This document shows positions 7,472 through 14,977 of a stretch of 64,000 bases of DNA, piece after piece (positions within the stretch are counted from its first letter, which is position 1; each line of letters starts with the position of its first letter). Under the pieces are notes generated by a model. That model ran no database searches. It was not told where the DNA came from and saw only the letters and a program-made list of their open reading frames with translations. Source of the DNA: Claveliimonas bilis (GTDB lineage: Bacteria > Bacillota > Clostridia > Lachnospirales > Lachnospiraceae); the NCBI RefSeq assembly GCF_020892095.1, contig NZ_AP024845.1:2418001-2482000 (forward strand), read 5' to 3'. The translations under genes and the position numbers were made by a program.

Positions 7472-9210
7472 GCCGCGTCACCATCCTTTGTGCCAATATG
7501 TGCCTGCCACATTCCGTGGTACATTGCACTTTGTTTTAAGAGTTCCTCATGTGTTCCGGATGCAGAGATCCGTCCGTTTTCTACGACAAAGATTTGGTCT
7601 GCGTCCGTGATGGTAGAGAGGCGGTGGGCAATGACGATTACGGTCTTCCCTTTTACCAGTTTGGCCACAGCTTTCTGGACGACAGCCTCATTTTCGGGAT
7701 CGATATATGCGGTAGCCTCATCCAGGATCACGATGGGCGCATCCTTTAGCATGGCCCGTGCGATGGCAATCCTCTGTCGTTCGCCGCCGGAGAGATGGGC
7801 GCCTCCTCTGCCCACCACGGTATCGTAGCCGTTTTCCGGTTTCCGTATGAAGAAATCACAGCCTGCGGCTTTTGCCGCGGCTTCTACTTCCGCATCGCCG
7901 GCTCCGGGTTTCCCCATGCGGATGTTTTCCCGTACCGATTCATTAAACAGATAATTGTCCTGAGAGACGAATGCAGTATGTTCATAAAGCTGGCGGAGAG
8001 GGATATCCTTTAAATCATGTCCGCCTAAAGTGATCCTGCCTTTTTCTACATCCCAGAACCCTGCGATCAGCTTTGCGATCGTTGATTTCCCGCTGCCGGA
8101 CGGACCGACGAACGCGGTCATGGTTCCGGCCGGGATGGACAGAGAAACATCTTGCAGGATCTCCTGATCCGCGTGATAGCCGAAAGACACATGATCCAGC
8201 CGAATATCCTCAGAAGGGAAAGATACCGGCGTCAGAGCGTGCTGCTGTTCTTCGCTGTTTAAGATGGAGTCAACTTCGTTTACGATAGTCCCAACTTTTG
8301 CCAGACTGTCCACGAAATCCATGGCGGCAAGCAGAGGGCCGGCAATGCCGAGGGAGAGGATGATGACAGTGATAAAAGTCTCGATATTCAGTGAGCCGCC
8401 CAGATACATGATCCAGCCCGCGGGAAGAATGGTGATTAATGTTGTGGGCGCCAGTGTCCGTGAAATGGACACTGGGAGCTGGCAGCTCCTCATCCAGTGA
8501 TAGAAGTAGGATGCGTTTGCGAGGACGCGCTGAGAAAATTTTGCATAGGAATTTTTCCCCTGATTGAATGCTTTGATTACTTCAATACCACCGATATATT
8601 CTACGATGGTAGAGTTCATCGCCTGCGTAACCTTGACAGCCCCTTCATATTGTTTCCCGTAATTTGCCATCACAGCCATCATGAACGCCATGCCGACAGG
8701 GATAGAGACGAGAGAGAGCAGCGCCATCCGCCAGTCAAGGACAAATAGATAGATCAGGATGCAGACCGGAGCCAGTATATTTGACGTCATCTCCGGCAGA
8801 AGGTGCGCAAGAGGCCGTTCCATACTTTCAACCTGATCCACGATGATCTGCTTCATCTGGCCACTGGGGGTGTCCATGACAGTTCCCAGCGGGAGTTTTG
8901 GAAGCTTTGCAAGGATACGTTCCCGGATACTTTTTAAAATAGCGAAGGTTGCTTTATGCGACATGGAGAGTGCGAGCGCATAAAGAACCACCCGAAGGAT
9001 GTAGCCGCCCAGCGCCAGACAGCACCAGAACAGATAAAATGAAGTGTTCTGCTTAGAATGAATAAGACCTATGATGATCTGTGCTGCTGCGAAATATGGC
9101 AGTATGCCGCATAAAACGCCGACGGACGCGGAAAAAACCGCGCGTATCAGCCCACCTTGATATTGTTCCCCAAGCTCCCACAGCCGGAGCATAGGACTTT
9201 TTTCCTGCAT
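7468..9210 (-). CDS. ABC transporter, fused permease/ATPase (YbtP/Q-like), first subunit
   Basis: A 580-residue ABC half-transporter. The membrane domain (about residues 20-320) is followed by an ATPase domain with Walker A GPSGSGKST, Q-loop FVSQDNYLF, signature LSGGERQR, Walker B IVILDEATAYID and H-loop IAHRL. Both ATP sites of the pair look active, unlike the asymmetric pair at 17-20.6 kb. The start is set by an AGGAGG site 7 nt upstream. It is the first gene of a two-gene operon and lies downstream of operator box D. The divergent position of peroxiredoxin genes under the same box suggests a shared role in metal or redox stress (inference). Confidence 0.88.
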   Translation of the reverse strand: MQEKSPMLRLWELGEQYQGGLIRAVFSASVGVLCGILPYFAAAQIIIGLIHSKQNTSFYLFWCCLALGGYILRVVLYALALSMSHKATFAILKSIRERILAKLPKLPLGTVMDTPSGQMKQIIVDQVESMERPLAHLLPEMTSNILAPVCILIYLFVLDWRMALLSLVSIPVGMAFMMAVMANYGKQYEGAVKVTQAMNSTIVEYIGGIEVIKAFNQGKNSYAKFSQRVLANASYFYHWMRSCQLPVSISRTLAPTTLITILPAGWIMYLGGSLNIETFITVIILSLGIAGPLLAAMDFVDSLAKVGTIVNEVDSILNSEEQQHALTPVSFPSEDIRLDHVSFGYHADQEILQDVSLSIPAGTMTAFVGPSGSGKSTIAKLIAGFWDVEKGRITLGGHDLKDIPLRQLYEHTAFVSQDNYLFNESVRENIRMGKPGAGDAEVEAAAKAAGCDFFIRKPENGYDTVVGRGGAHLSGGERQRIAIARAMLKDAPIVILDEATAYIDPENEAVVQKAVAKLVKGKTVIVIAHRLSTITDADQIFVVENGRISASGTHEELLKQSAMYHGMWQAHIGTKDGDAA

Positions 9211-9230
9211 AAGAATTCCTCCTTTTTGAG

Positions 9231-9258
9231 TTAGAAATCACTAACCACATATTTTATA
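9231..9258 (-). promoter_or_regulatory. Operator box D upstream of the ABC pair
   Basis: On the plus strand GAGTTAG-AAATCA-CTAACC, core TTAG-N6-CTAA at 9231-9244, about 20 bp upstream of the ABC start. On the minus strand it follows an AT-rich TATAAAAT that could be a -10 element (about 9249-9258); no good -35 is seen. Confidence 0.6.
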
Positions 9259-9297
9259 AAAAGACCGCCGCCTGCGGTACCGGACAGGAAACGGTCT
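9258..9297 (-). terminator. Terminator of the TetR gene
   Basis: On the minus strand AGACCG...CGGTCT with additional CCTG/CAGG pairing (arms 9262-9267 and 9292-9297) is followed by TTTTT. It separates the TetR gene from the box D promoter. Confidence 0.75.
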
Positions 9298-9327
9298 GAT
9301 TACCGGTGGTTACTGCTCACACTGTAC

Positions 9328-10023
9328 TCAGAAACCGACAGTGCTCCCGGTGTCAGTGGCCCCCGGAGATTCCCGCTCCGGGTTGAAGATGGTGGTAAAC
9401 CCCTGCATGTGATAGTTGTTGAGAAGATGAATGTATTTTACCGCATCCGCCTTATTCATCCGGTGCCGCACGACCTCAAACATGCCGTTGAAATAAGCGG
9501 TCGTGACGATGTGAATAAAATCTTCGGTGATCAGTCCAGATTTTACGCTTTCACAGCCGATGACTTCCATATATTTATAAGTGTATTCCACTTCTATATC
9601 TACCAGCTTATCCAGAAAAGCAGAAAAGCGGGTGCCTTGTGCGCAGTCCAGAAGAAGGCAGAATTCATCGAAATGAGCGTAGATAAAATCCAGCATAGCA
9701 ATTTGATGATTGGATGTATATTGTCCCATTTCTGCGCGCTGCGTACTTTCATTCAGATTATGGAAATCCTCCTGTATTCCTAAAAACATCTCCGTGAGCT
9801 GATTTGCGGCAGGGGCAACAATGGCCTCAAAAAGACCTTCCTTATCTCCAAAGCGGGTATAGATGGAACCGGTGCTTGTGCCGGCTTCCTGTGCGATGAT
9901 CCGCAAGGATGCATCTTTATAACCTTTCTCTAAAAATTCCTTTTTGGCGCAGGAAAGTATCGCTTCGTATACGCCTTCGATCTGTTTTGCCATAGTGGTG
10001 TCATTTCCTTTCGATTGATTCAT
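9328..10023 (-). CDS. TetR/AcrR family transcriptional regulator
   Basis: A 231-residue regulator. The N-terminal TetR helix-turn-helix is at about residues 20-65 (ILSCAKKEFLEKGYKDASLRIIAQEAGTSTGSIYTRFGDKEGLF split over helices 1-4), and the C-terminal two thirds are a helical ligand and dimerisation domain. Such proteins usually repress neighbouring transporter genes and are released by a small ligand. It lies upstream of the ABC pair in the same direction but has its own promoter and terminator. Two direct copies of AACAGCGTT between its -10 and start codon differ from the TTAG boxes, so it probably regulates itself through those. Ligand unknown. Confidence 0.88.
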   Translation of the reverse strand: MNQSKGNDTTMAKQIEGVYEAILSCAKKEFLEKGYKDASLRIIAQEAGTSTGSIYTRFGDKEGLFEAIVAPAANQLTEMFLGIQEDFHNLNESTQRAEMGQYTSNHQIAMLDFIYAHFDEFCLLLDCAQGTRFSAFLDKLVDIEVEYTYKYMEVIGCESVKSGLITEDFIHIVTTAYFNGMFEVVRHRMNKADAVKYIHLLNNYHMQGFTTIFNPERESPGATDTGSTVGF

Positions 10024-10077
10024 AACGCTGTTTTAAAACGCTGTTATGATTATAAACGATTTTAGGATATGTGTCAA
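10024..10077 (-). promoter_or_regulatory. TetR-gene promoter with tandem repeats
   Basis: On the minus strand TTGACA (10072-10077), a 17-bp spacer and TATAAT (10049-10054) form a consensus promoter. Two direct copies of AACAGCGTT (plus-strand AACGCTGTT at 10024-10032 and 10037-10045) follow, 13 bp apart, just ahead of the start codon. These are good candidates for TetR autoregulation. Confidence 0.7.
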
Positions 10078-10157
10078 TAGGAGTTATTGGGATTTCAAAT
10101 CCGTACAGTACCATGGCTGAGTTATATTGATAAAAGTTATTATTATCAATATTTTTA

Positions 10158-10204
10158 TTGACAAAGGATGGATTCACAGCTACAATTTGATTAGTCATAA
10201 CTAA
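10158..10204 (+). promoter_or_regulatory. ahpC promoter with operator box E
   Basis: TTGACA (10158-10163) and TACAAT (10181-10186) are exactly 17 bp apart. Immediately downstream is TTGATTAG-TCATAA-CTAACCAA with core at 10191-10204, covering the expected transcription start. Its arms match box A at 7 of 8 positions on the left and all 8 on the right. Confidence 0.75.
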
Positions 10205-10235
10205 CCAAATAAGATTTTACGAGGAGGTATTACCT

Positions 10236-10799
10236 ATGTCATTGATCAACAAAGAAATTAGCGAGTTTTGTGTGCAGGCATATCATAATAAGGCATTTAA
10301 AGAAGTGAAAAAAGAGGATGTGCTGGGCAGATGGAGTATTTTCTTCTTTTATCCGGCGGACTTTACTTTTGTGTGCCCGACAGAACTGGAGGACCTTGCG
10401 GACAAATATCCGGAATTCCAAGCGACAGGATGTGAAGTCTACTCTGTATCCTGCGATACCCATTATGTTCACAAAGCATGGCACGATGCGTCTGACCGGA
10501 TCAGAAAGATAGGATACCCTATGCTGGCGGATCCGACCCATGTGATTTCAAGGGACTTTGAGGTTTACATTGAGACAGATGGCGTGGCAGAGAGAGGAAC
10601 ATTTATCGTAAATCCCGAAGGAAAGATTGCGGCCTATGAAGTCAATGCGGGAAATGTAGGGCGCAACGCGGATGAACTGTTGCGTAAACTGCAGGCTTGC
10701 CAGTTCGTATATGAGCATGGAGACGAGGTGTGCCCTGCAAAATGGCAGCCCGGGGCAGAGACGCTGAAACCCAGTCTGGATCTGGTCGGCCAGTTATAA
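10236..10799 (+). CDS. ahpC: Alkyl hydroperoxide reductase AhpC (typical 2-Cys peroxiredoxin)
   Basis: A 187-residue peroxiredoxin that reduces H2O2 and organic peroxides. The peroxidatic Cys47 is in FTFVCPTE, and the resolving Cys166 is in EVCPAKW near the C-terminus. The conserved Trp and Arg region (DRIRKIGYPMLADP) is present, and the length is exactly that of E. coli AhpC. The start is set by GAGGAGG (10220-10226). The reductase partner follows 78 nt downstream, so the pair forms a complete NAD(P)H-dependent peroxide reduction system. Expression should be controlled by operator box E. Confidence 0.95.
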   Translation: MSLINKEISEFCVQAYHNKAFKEVKKEDVLGRWSIFFFYPADFTFVCPTELEDLADKYPEFQATGCEVYSVSCDTHYVHKAWHDASDRIRKIGYPMLADPTHVISRDFEVYIETDGVAERGTFIVNPEGKIAAYEVNAGNVGRNADELLRKLQACQFVYEHGDEVCPAKWQPGAETLKPSLDLVGQL

Positions 10800-10877
10800 A
10801 CAAGAAGAAGGTTGAAAGAAGGGGGCGGCTGCGTGCTGCCCCTGAAATAATAAAAGCATTATTATGCGAGGAAAAGA

Positions 10878-12569
10878 ATGATGAAGGAATTATATGATGT
10901 AGTTGTAATTGGAGGAGGTCCTGCCGGGCTGACAGCCGCTCTTTACCTGGCGCGGGCACGCTATAGTGTGGTCGTCGTGGAAAAGGAGCAGTTCGGAGGA
11001 CAGATCGTGATCACAGAAGAGGTAGTGAACTATCCGGGAGTGGAGCACACATCAGGGAGAGAACTGACTGAGAGTATGTGCCGACAGGCTCAGAATTTCG
11101 GGGCGGAATTTCTGCTTGCAGAAGTGACGGAGCTTGATATGTCCGGAGATATAAAAAAACTAAAGACCAGCCGCGGTGAACTCTCCTGTTTCGGCGTGCT
11201 GCTGGCAGCCGGAGCCCATCCTCGCAAGGTAGGCTTTCAGGGGGAAGAGGAATTCCGTGGAAGAGGGATCGCCTACTGTGCTACCTGCGATGGAGAATTT
11301 TTTACCGGAAGAGACGTCTTTGTGATCGGCGGCGGATTTACGGCTGCCGAGGAGAGTGTATTCCTGACGAAATATGCGCGTCATGTGACGATTCTGATCC
11401 GGGGAAACGGATTCAGTTGTGCGCCGTCTGCCGCGGAGCCGGCGCTGAACCACGAAAAGATCTCTGTGCTCACGAATGCGGAAGTGATTGAAGCGTCGGG
11501 GGAAAGTACGCTTGAATATCTGCGCTATCGGAATACCGTTACGGGAGAGATCACGGAATACCGACCACCGGCAGGGGAGAATTTCGGAGTCTTCGTCTTT
11601 GCCGGATATGAGCCTGCTACGGATCTGGTGAGAGGGATCGCGGAGTGTGATGAGCGCGGTTATATTGTGACAGACCGCCTGATGAAGACAAGCTGTGACG
11701 GGTTGTATGCTGCCGGTGACGTATGTATCAAACCTTTGAGACAGGTGGTTACGGCAGTGGGCGACGGCGCTCTAGCAGCGACAGAACTGGAGCGCTACGC
11801 TGCCACCATGCAGAAAAAGACCGGGCTCCATCCGGCACAGCCGTCGGCAGAGCGTCCGGGAGAGTGGGCTGTGGATCCTGCAGGACAAACGTCTGCCGTT
11901 TCCGGGGAAATCGCGGGCAGCCGTGAGTCAGAATCAGCCGGCATCTTTACCCCGGAGATGACCGCACAGTTAAGGACAGTGTTCAATAAGATGTCGTCTC
12001 CGCTGATATTGGAGCTGTATCTGGATGATACGCCCCTTTCAACGGAACTGAAGAGTTATATGGAAGAGCTTGACAGGTTGACAGAAAAGATACAGGTGAA
12101 AAACAACCGGTTATCTGATCTGGACTCTGCTCTGGTGAAAGCGGAAGAGATGCCCTGTGTGAGGATATGCAGGAGGAATGGAGAGTGGAGTGGACTCGCC
12201 TTTCACGGCGTGCCCGGCGGACATGAATTTACGTCGTTTGTTCTTGGACTTTATAATGTGGCGGGCCCCGGACAACCACTCGGTGAGAAAACACTGTCAG
12301 ATATACGGAAAATATTGAGCACAGTAAATATGAAGATTCTGGTCTCCCTGTCCTGCACCATGTGCCCGGAGCTGGTAACGGCTGCCCAACGCATTGCTGC
12401 GGAGGATCCTTTTGTGACGGCGGAAGTTTATGATCTGAATCATTTTCCGACGCTCAAAGACCGGTACCAGGTCATGAGCGTCCCCTGCCTTGTGATCAAT
12501 GACGGGGAAAAAGTTGTGTTTGGGAAGAAGAATGTGGAGCAGGTAGTGGAGTTGATAAACAGTCTGTAA
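10878..12569 (+). CDS. AhpF-like peroxiredoxin reductase with permuted domains
   Basis: A 563-residue flavoprotein. Residues 1-310 are a thioredoxin-reductase module with FAD motif GGGPAGLTAA, redox pair CATC (about 136-139), NAD(P)-binding GGGFTAAEE and C-terminal FAD motif AAGDV. After a low-complexity linker (about 315-350), residues about 355-563 form a tandem thioredoxin-fold domain like the N-terminal domain of AhpF, with its redox pair CTMC at 493-496. In classical AhpF this domain comes first, so the order here is reversed. It should pass electrons from NAD(P)H via FAD and both disulfides to the AhpC encoded just upstream. Fusions of this order occur in some Clostridia. Confidence 0.88.
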   Translation: MMKELYDVVVIGGGPAGLTAALYLARARYSVVVVEKEQFGGQIVITEEVVNYPGVEHTSGRELTESMCRQAQNFGAEFLLAEVTELDMSGDIKKLKTSRGELSCFGVLLAAGAHPRKVGFQGEEEFRGRGIAYCATCDGEFFTGRDVFVIGGGFTAAEESVFLTKYARHVTILIRGNGFSCAPSAAEPALNHEKISVLTNAEVIEASGESTLEYLRYRNTVTGEITEYRPPAGENFGVFVFAGYEPATDLVRGIAECDERGYIVTDRLMKTSCDGLYAAGDVCIKPLRQVVTAVGDGALAATELERYAATMQKKTGLHPAQPSAERPGEWAVDPAGQTSAVSGEIAGSRESESAGIFTPEMTAQLRTVFNKMSSPLILELYLDDTPLSTELKSYMEELDRLTEKIQVKNNRLSDLDSALVKAEEMPCVRICRRNGEWSGLAFHGVPGGHEFTSFVLGLYNVAGPGQPLGEKTLSDIRKILSTVNMKILVSLSCTMCPELVTAAQRIAAEDPFVTAEVYDLNHFPTLKDRYQVMSVPCLVINDGEKVVFGKKNVEQVVELINSL

Positions 12570-12749
12570 TTTCGCTTCAGAAACGAGGGGACGTCACAGC
12601 AGATATATGGACAGATTCTGATCGTATTCACCTCAGAAGTAGTTTTTCAGGCTGGCAGCGCTTACATCGAACCTATCTGCCGGTTTTCAGGCTGGATGAT
12701 GTTCGCTCAGATCGGCAGTGATTATCTGCTTGGCGCGTTTAGCAAACAT

Positions 12750-12956
12750 GCTGTGGACAGCGTGCCGCTTACAGCGATAAGCCGGAGCGGTCTGAGAAAG
12801 AATTTTGGTATGGTGCTCTAGGACACCTGGCTGTTTGGAGGCAAAATCGTAAAAATTATCTCTTACAGCAAAGCGAACACAACACGGAAAGAGATCATTG
12901 CAGCGGCAAAGGCGGACTCTATGTTATCTGGTGAGAGTCTGCCTTTTCATATCTGA
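12750..12956 (+). pseudogene. ABC transporter ATPase fragment
   Basis: A short in-frame remnant of an ABC ATPase domain. The translation reads AVDSVPLTAISRSGLRKNFGMVL, then an amber codon (12819-12821) where Gln of the Q-loop is expected, then DTWLFGGKIVKIISYSKANTT and EIIAAAKAD, ending at the stop 12954-12956. Walker A, signature and Walker B are all missing. It is more decayed than the remnant at 2859 and covers a different region. Upstream 12570-12749 contains further weak, frame-broken similarity but nothing I can define. The match is to ABC exporters in general. Confidence 0.75.
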
Positions 12957-13118
12957 TATCAATTCAACTCCAATTCTGTAGAAATCTCATGCAAAACTCA
13001 AGTAAAACTCAAGAATCAAACTTTAGACTGGTCTTCGGATGCATCTGCCCGATGCCGGATCAGAGTCTCGGCGTTTTTCAAAAGAATCTGAAGGCGATAA
13101 AAAATTTTTTTAAAAAAA

Positions 13119-13161
13119 TTAGCACTCAACTATTGACAGTGCTGATAATAAGTGTTATATT
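13119..13161 (+). promoter_or_regulatory. hsp20 promoter with CIRCE-like operator
   Basis: TTAGCACTC (13119-13127), nine bases, then CAGTGCTGA (13137-13145). The left arm is perfect CIRCE; the right arm differs from GAGTGCTAA at two positions. The -35 TTGACA (13133-13138) lies inside it and the -10 TATATT (13156-13161) follows at 17 bp. HrcA binding here would block RNA polymerase directly. Confidence 0.85.
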
Positions 13162-13188
13162 ACAACTAGAACAAAAGGAGAGATAAAA

Positions 13189-13257
13189 GTGAAGAGATTC
13201 CTGAAGTTCAAAAACAACATTTTCATTTTAGAAAATGCGAATATAAATAAAAGATAG
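13189..13257 (+). CDS. Possible 22-codon leader ORF before hsp20
   Basis: A GTG start with a strong AAAGGAG site encodes MKRFLKFKNNIFILENANINKR and stops inside the ribosome site of hsp20. It is very basic and has no family. Because its stop touches the hsp20 Shine-Dalgarno, its translation could influence hsp20 initiation. An AT-rich hairpin (CATTTTC...GAAAATG) lies within it. It could equally be chance. Confidence 0.35.
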   Translation: MKRFLKFKNNIFILENANINKR

Positions 13258-13269
13258 GAGAGATGATTT

Positions 13270-13701
13270 ATGATGATGCCTAGTATTTTTGGAGAGAATT
13301 TATTTAATGACTGGTTTGATTTTTCATTTCCGGAGGTGGACAGAAGATATACAGGACGTACGGATCAGATTATGAAGACGGACGTTAAGGAAAAAGACAA
13401 TGGTTATGAAGTGGAGATTGATCTGCCTGGATTCAAGAAAGAAGATATTAAGGCAGAATTGAAAGAAGGATATTTGACGATCAGCGCTGCCAGAAATGTC
13501 AGCAATGAAGAGAAAAAGGAAGGAAAATATATCCGTCAGGAGCGTTTCACAGGCAATGTGAGCAGAAGCTTTTATGTTGGAAAGAATATTACGCAGAATG
13601 ATATCCATGCGAAATTTGAGAATGGTATTCTTACATTAGACATTCCTAAAGTGGATGAGAAGCAGGTGGAAGAAAACCGTTATGTTACAATTGAAGGATA
13701 A
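13270..13701 (+). CDS. Hsp20/alpha-crystallin family small heat-shock protein
   Basis: A 143-residue ATP-independent holdase chaperone. A short hydrophobic N-terminal arm (IFGENLFNDWFDFSFPE) is followed by the alpha-crystallin domain (about residues 37-135) with the strands YEVEIDLPGFKKEDIKAEL and the conserved FENGILTLDIPK near the end. It keeps unfolding proteins soluble for DnaK/DnaJ. It is first in an operon with a DnaJ-like gene, under a CIRCE-like operator, fitting HrcA-controlled heat-shock induction. The leader of about 100 nt holds a small ORF and a hairpin. Confidence 0.93.
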   Translation: MMMPSIFGENLFNDWFDFSFPEVDRRYTGRTDQIMKTDVKEKDNGYEVEIDLPGFKKEDIKAELKEGYLTISAARNVSNEEKKEGKYIRQERFTGNVSRSFYVGKNITQNDIHAKFENGILTLDIPKVDEKQVEENRYVTIEG

Positions 13702-13708
13702 CCTGCAG

Positions 13709-13738
13709 AAATTCCCCGGAATGATTTCCGGGGAATTT
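13709..13738 (+). other. Intercistronic stem-loop between hsp20 and the dnaJ-like gene
   Basis: AAATTCCCCGGAA (13709-13721) pairs perfectly with TTCCGGGGAATTT (13726-13738), with a 4-nt loop and no T-run. It could be a partial terminator, or an mRNA-stabilising hairpin that raises hsp20 levels over the downstream gene. Confidence 0.65.
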
Positions 13739-13777
13739 AGCGTTGGTGAAAAGGCAAAGGATCGGGAGGTGATGTAA

Positions 13778-14803
13778 TTGGAAACAAAAAAAGATTGCTA
13801 TGAGGTTCTTGGAGTGGATAAAAATGCAGATGCAGGTACAATAAAAAAAGCATATAGGAAATTAGCTAAAAAGTATCATCCAGATACAAATGCCGGCAAT
13901 CCGCAGGCAGAGCAGAAATTTAAGGAAATTACGGAAGCCTATGCGATCCTAAGTGACCCTGAAAAGAAAAAAATGTATGATCAGTTTGGCTATGCTGCCT
14001 TTGACGGCAGCGCACCGGGAGGCAGTGGTTATTCGGGCAGAACATACGGAGGATCTGCAGGAAGCGGTTATCAGGAATTTCATTTTGAAAATGGAAATAT
14101 GGATGACATTTTTGATGATATTTTCGGCAACTTTTTTCATGGAAAAAAGAAAGACGGTTTTGGAAAAAGGTCTTTTTACAGCAATGATTTCGGCGGTTTT
14201 CAAAACGATTTTCATACAGGCGGGTTCAGGCAAAAGGGCGCCGATTTAAAGGCAGAAACCAATATCAGCTTTGAAGAGGCTGTCTTTGGATGTGATAAGA
14301 TTATAAGCTTCCAGGATCCCAGAGGGACTGACGGTAAGGTACAGACCCTTCAGGTGCATATTCCGGCAGGTATTGACACCGGGAAGAGCATACGTCTGAA
14401 AGGGAAGGGAATGCCCGGAAACGGAGGCGGAGAGCCGGGAGATCTTCTCTTGAAAGTGAAAGTAGGAGAAAAGAGAGGATTTGAGCGAAAAGGAACAGAT
14501 GTTTATTCTACCCTTCAAATTCCCTTTACAACAGCAGTGTTTGGAGGGGAAGCTCTGGTGAATACTCTCTATGGAAATGTAATGTGCAAAATAAAAGAAG
14601 GTACACAGTCAGGTACGAAGATCCGGCTGCGGGGAAAAGGGATTGTGTCCCTGGAAAATCCGGGGATACACGGCGATCATTATGTAACAGTACAGATTGA
14701 GGTGCCGAGAAATTTAAATCCGGAGGCAAAGAAGAAATTAAAAGAGTTTGAAAAAGCGGCAGGATTGAATAACGGCGGTCATGGAAGGAAGAGTGTAGCT
14801 TAA
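13778..14803 (+). CDS. DnaJ-like co-chaperone without zinc finger (CbpA/type B)
   Basis: A 341-residue J-protein. The J domain (about residues 5-70) includes the HPD motif in KKYHPDTN. Then come a Gly/Phe-rich region (about 75-130) and the two C-terminal substrate-binding beta-domains. The four CxxCxGxG repeats of classical DnaJ are absent, making it a type B (CbpA-like) protein. It should stimulate DnaK and deliver clients from Hsp20. The start is TTG, chosen because of the strong GGGAGGTG site 8 nt upstream and the match [12 protein letters not shown]. It is the second gene of the hsp20 operon. Confidence 0.9.
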   Translation: METKKDCYEVLGVDKNADAGTIKKAYRKLAKKYHPDTNAGNPQAEQKFKEITEAYAILSDPEKKKMYDQFGYAAFDGSAPGGSGYSGRTYGGSAGSGYQEFHFENGNMDDIFDDIFGNFFHGKKKDGFGKRSFYSNDFGGFQNDFHTGGFRQKGADLKAETNISFEEAVFGCDKIISFQDPRGTDGKVQTLQVHIPAGIDTGKSIRLKGKGMPGNGGGEPGDLLLKVKVGEKRGFERKGTDVYSTLQIPFTTAVFGGEALVNTLYGNVMCKIKEGTQSGTKIRLRGKGIVSLENPGIHGDHYVTVQIEVPRNLNPEAKKKLKEFEKAAGLNNGGHGRKSVA

Positions 14804-14846
14804 GTTCCAGTCCAGGGTATACAAAATTATCTGTAAGAAGAACCAG

Positions 14847-14904
14847 AAGGGAAGATCACTGAGAAAGCGAAGGAGCTGTTCTGTGATTTTTCCCTTCCTT
14901 TTTT
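14847..14904 (+). terminator. Terminator of the hsp20-dnaJ operon
   Basis: AAGGGAA-G-ATCAC (14847-14859) pairs with GTGAT-TT-TTCCCTT (14883-14896), followed by CCTTTTTT. Confidence 0.75.
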
Positions 14905-14977
14905 ATACACGTGATATAATGATTACATACCCGTGTAGAGGAAAAAGGGTAATTTAGAATAAGGAGACAACCGGAAA

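Noticed and set aside
9328-10023. Local TetR as the regulator of all five TTAG boxes
   Set aside because: Its own promoter carries a different repeat and no TTAG box, and three of the boxes are far away; possible but not supported.
3069-12821. Amber codon recoding (TAG read as Gln) in the ABC fragments
   Set aside because: Both fragments also lack most of the gene, and intact genes in the window do not contain internal TAG codons, so decay is the simpler reading.
12989-13186. 65-residue frame before hsp20
   Set aside because: It runs through the CIRCE element and promoter, lacks a ribosome site, and its product resembles no family.
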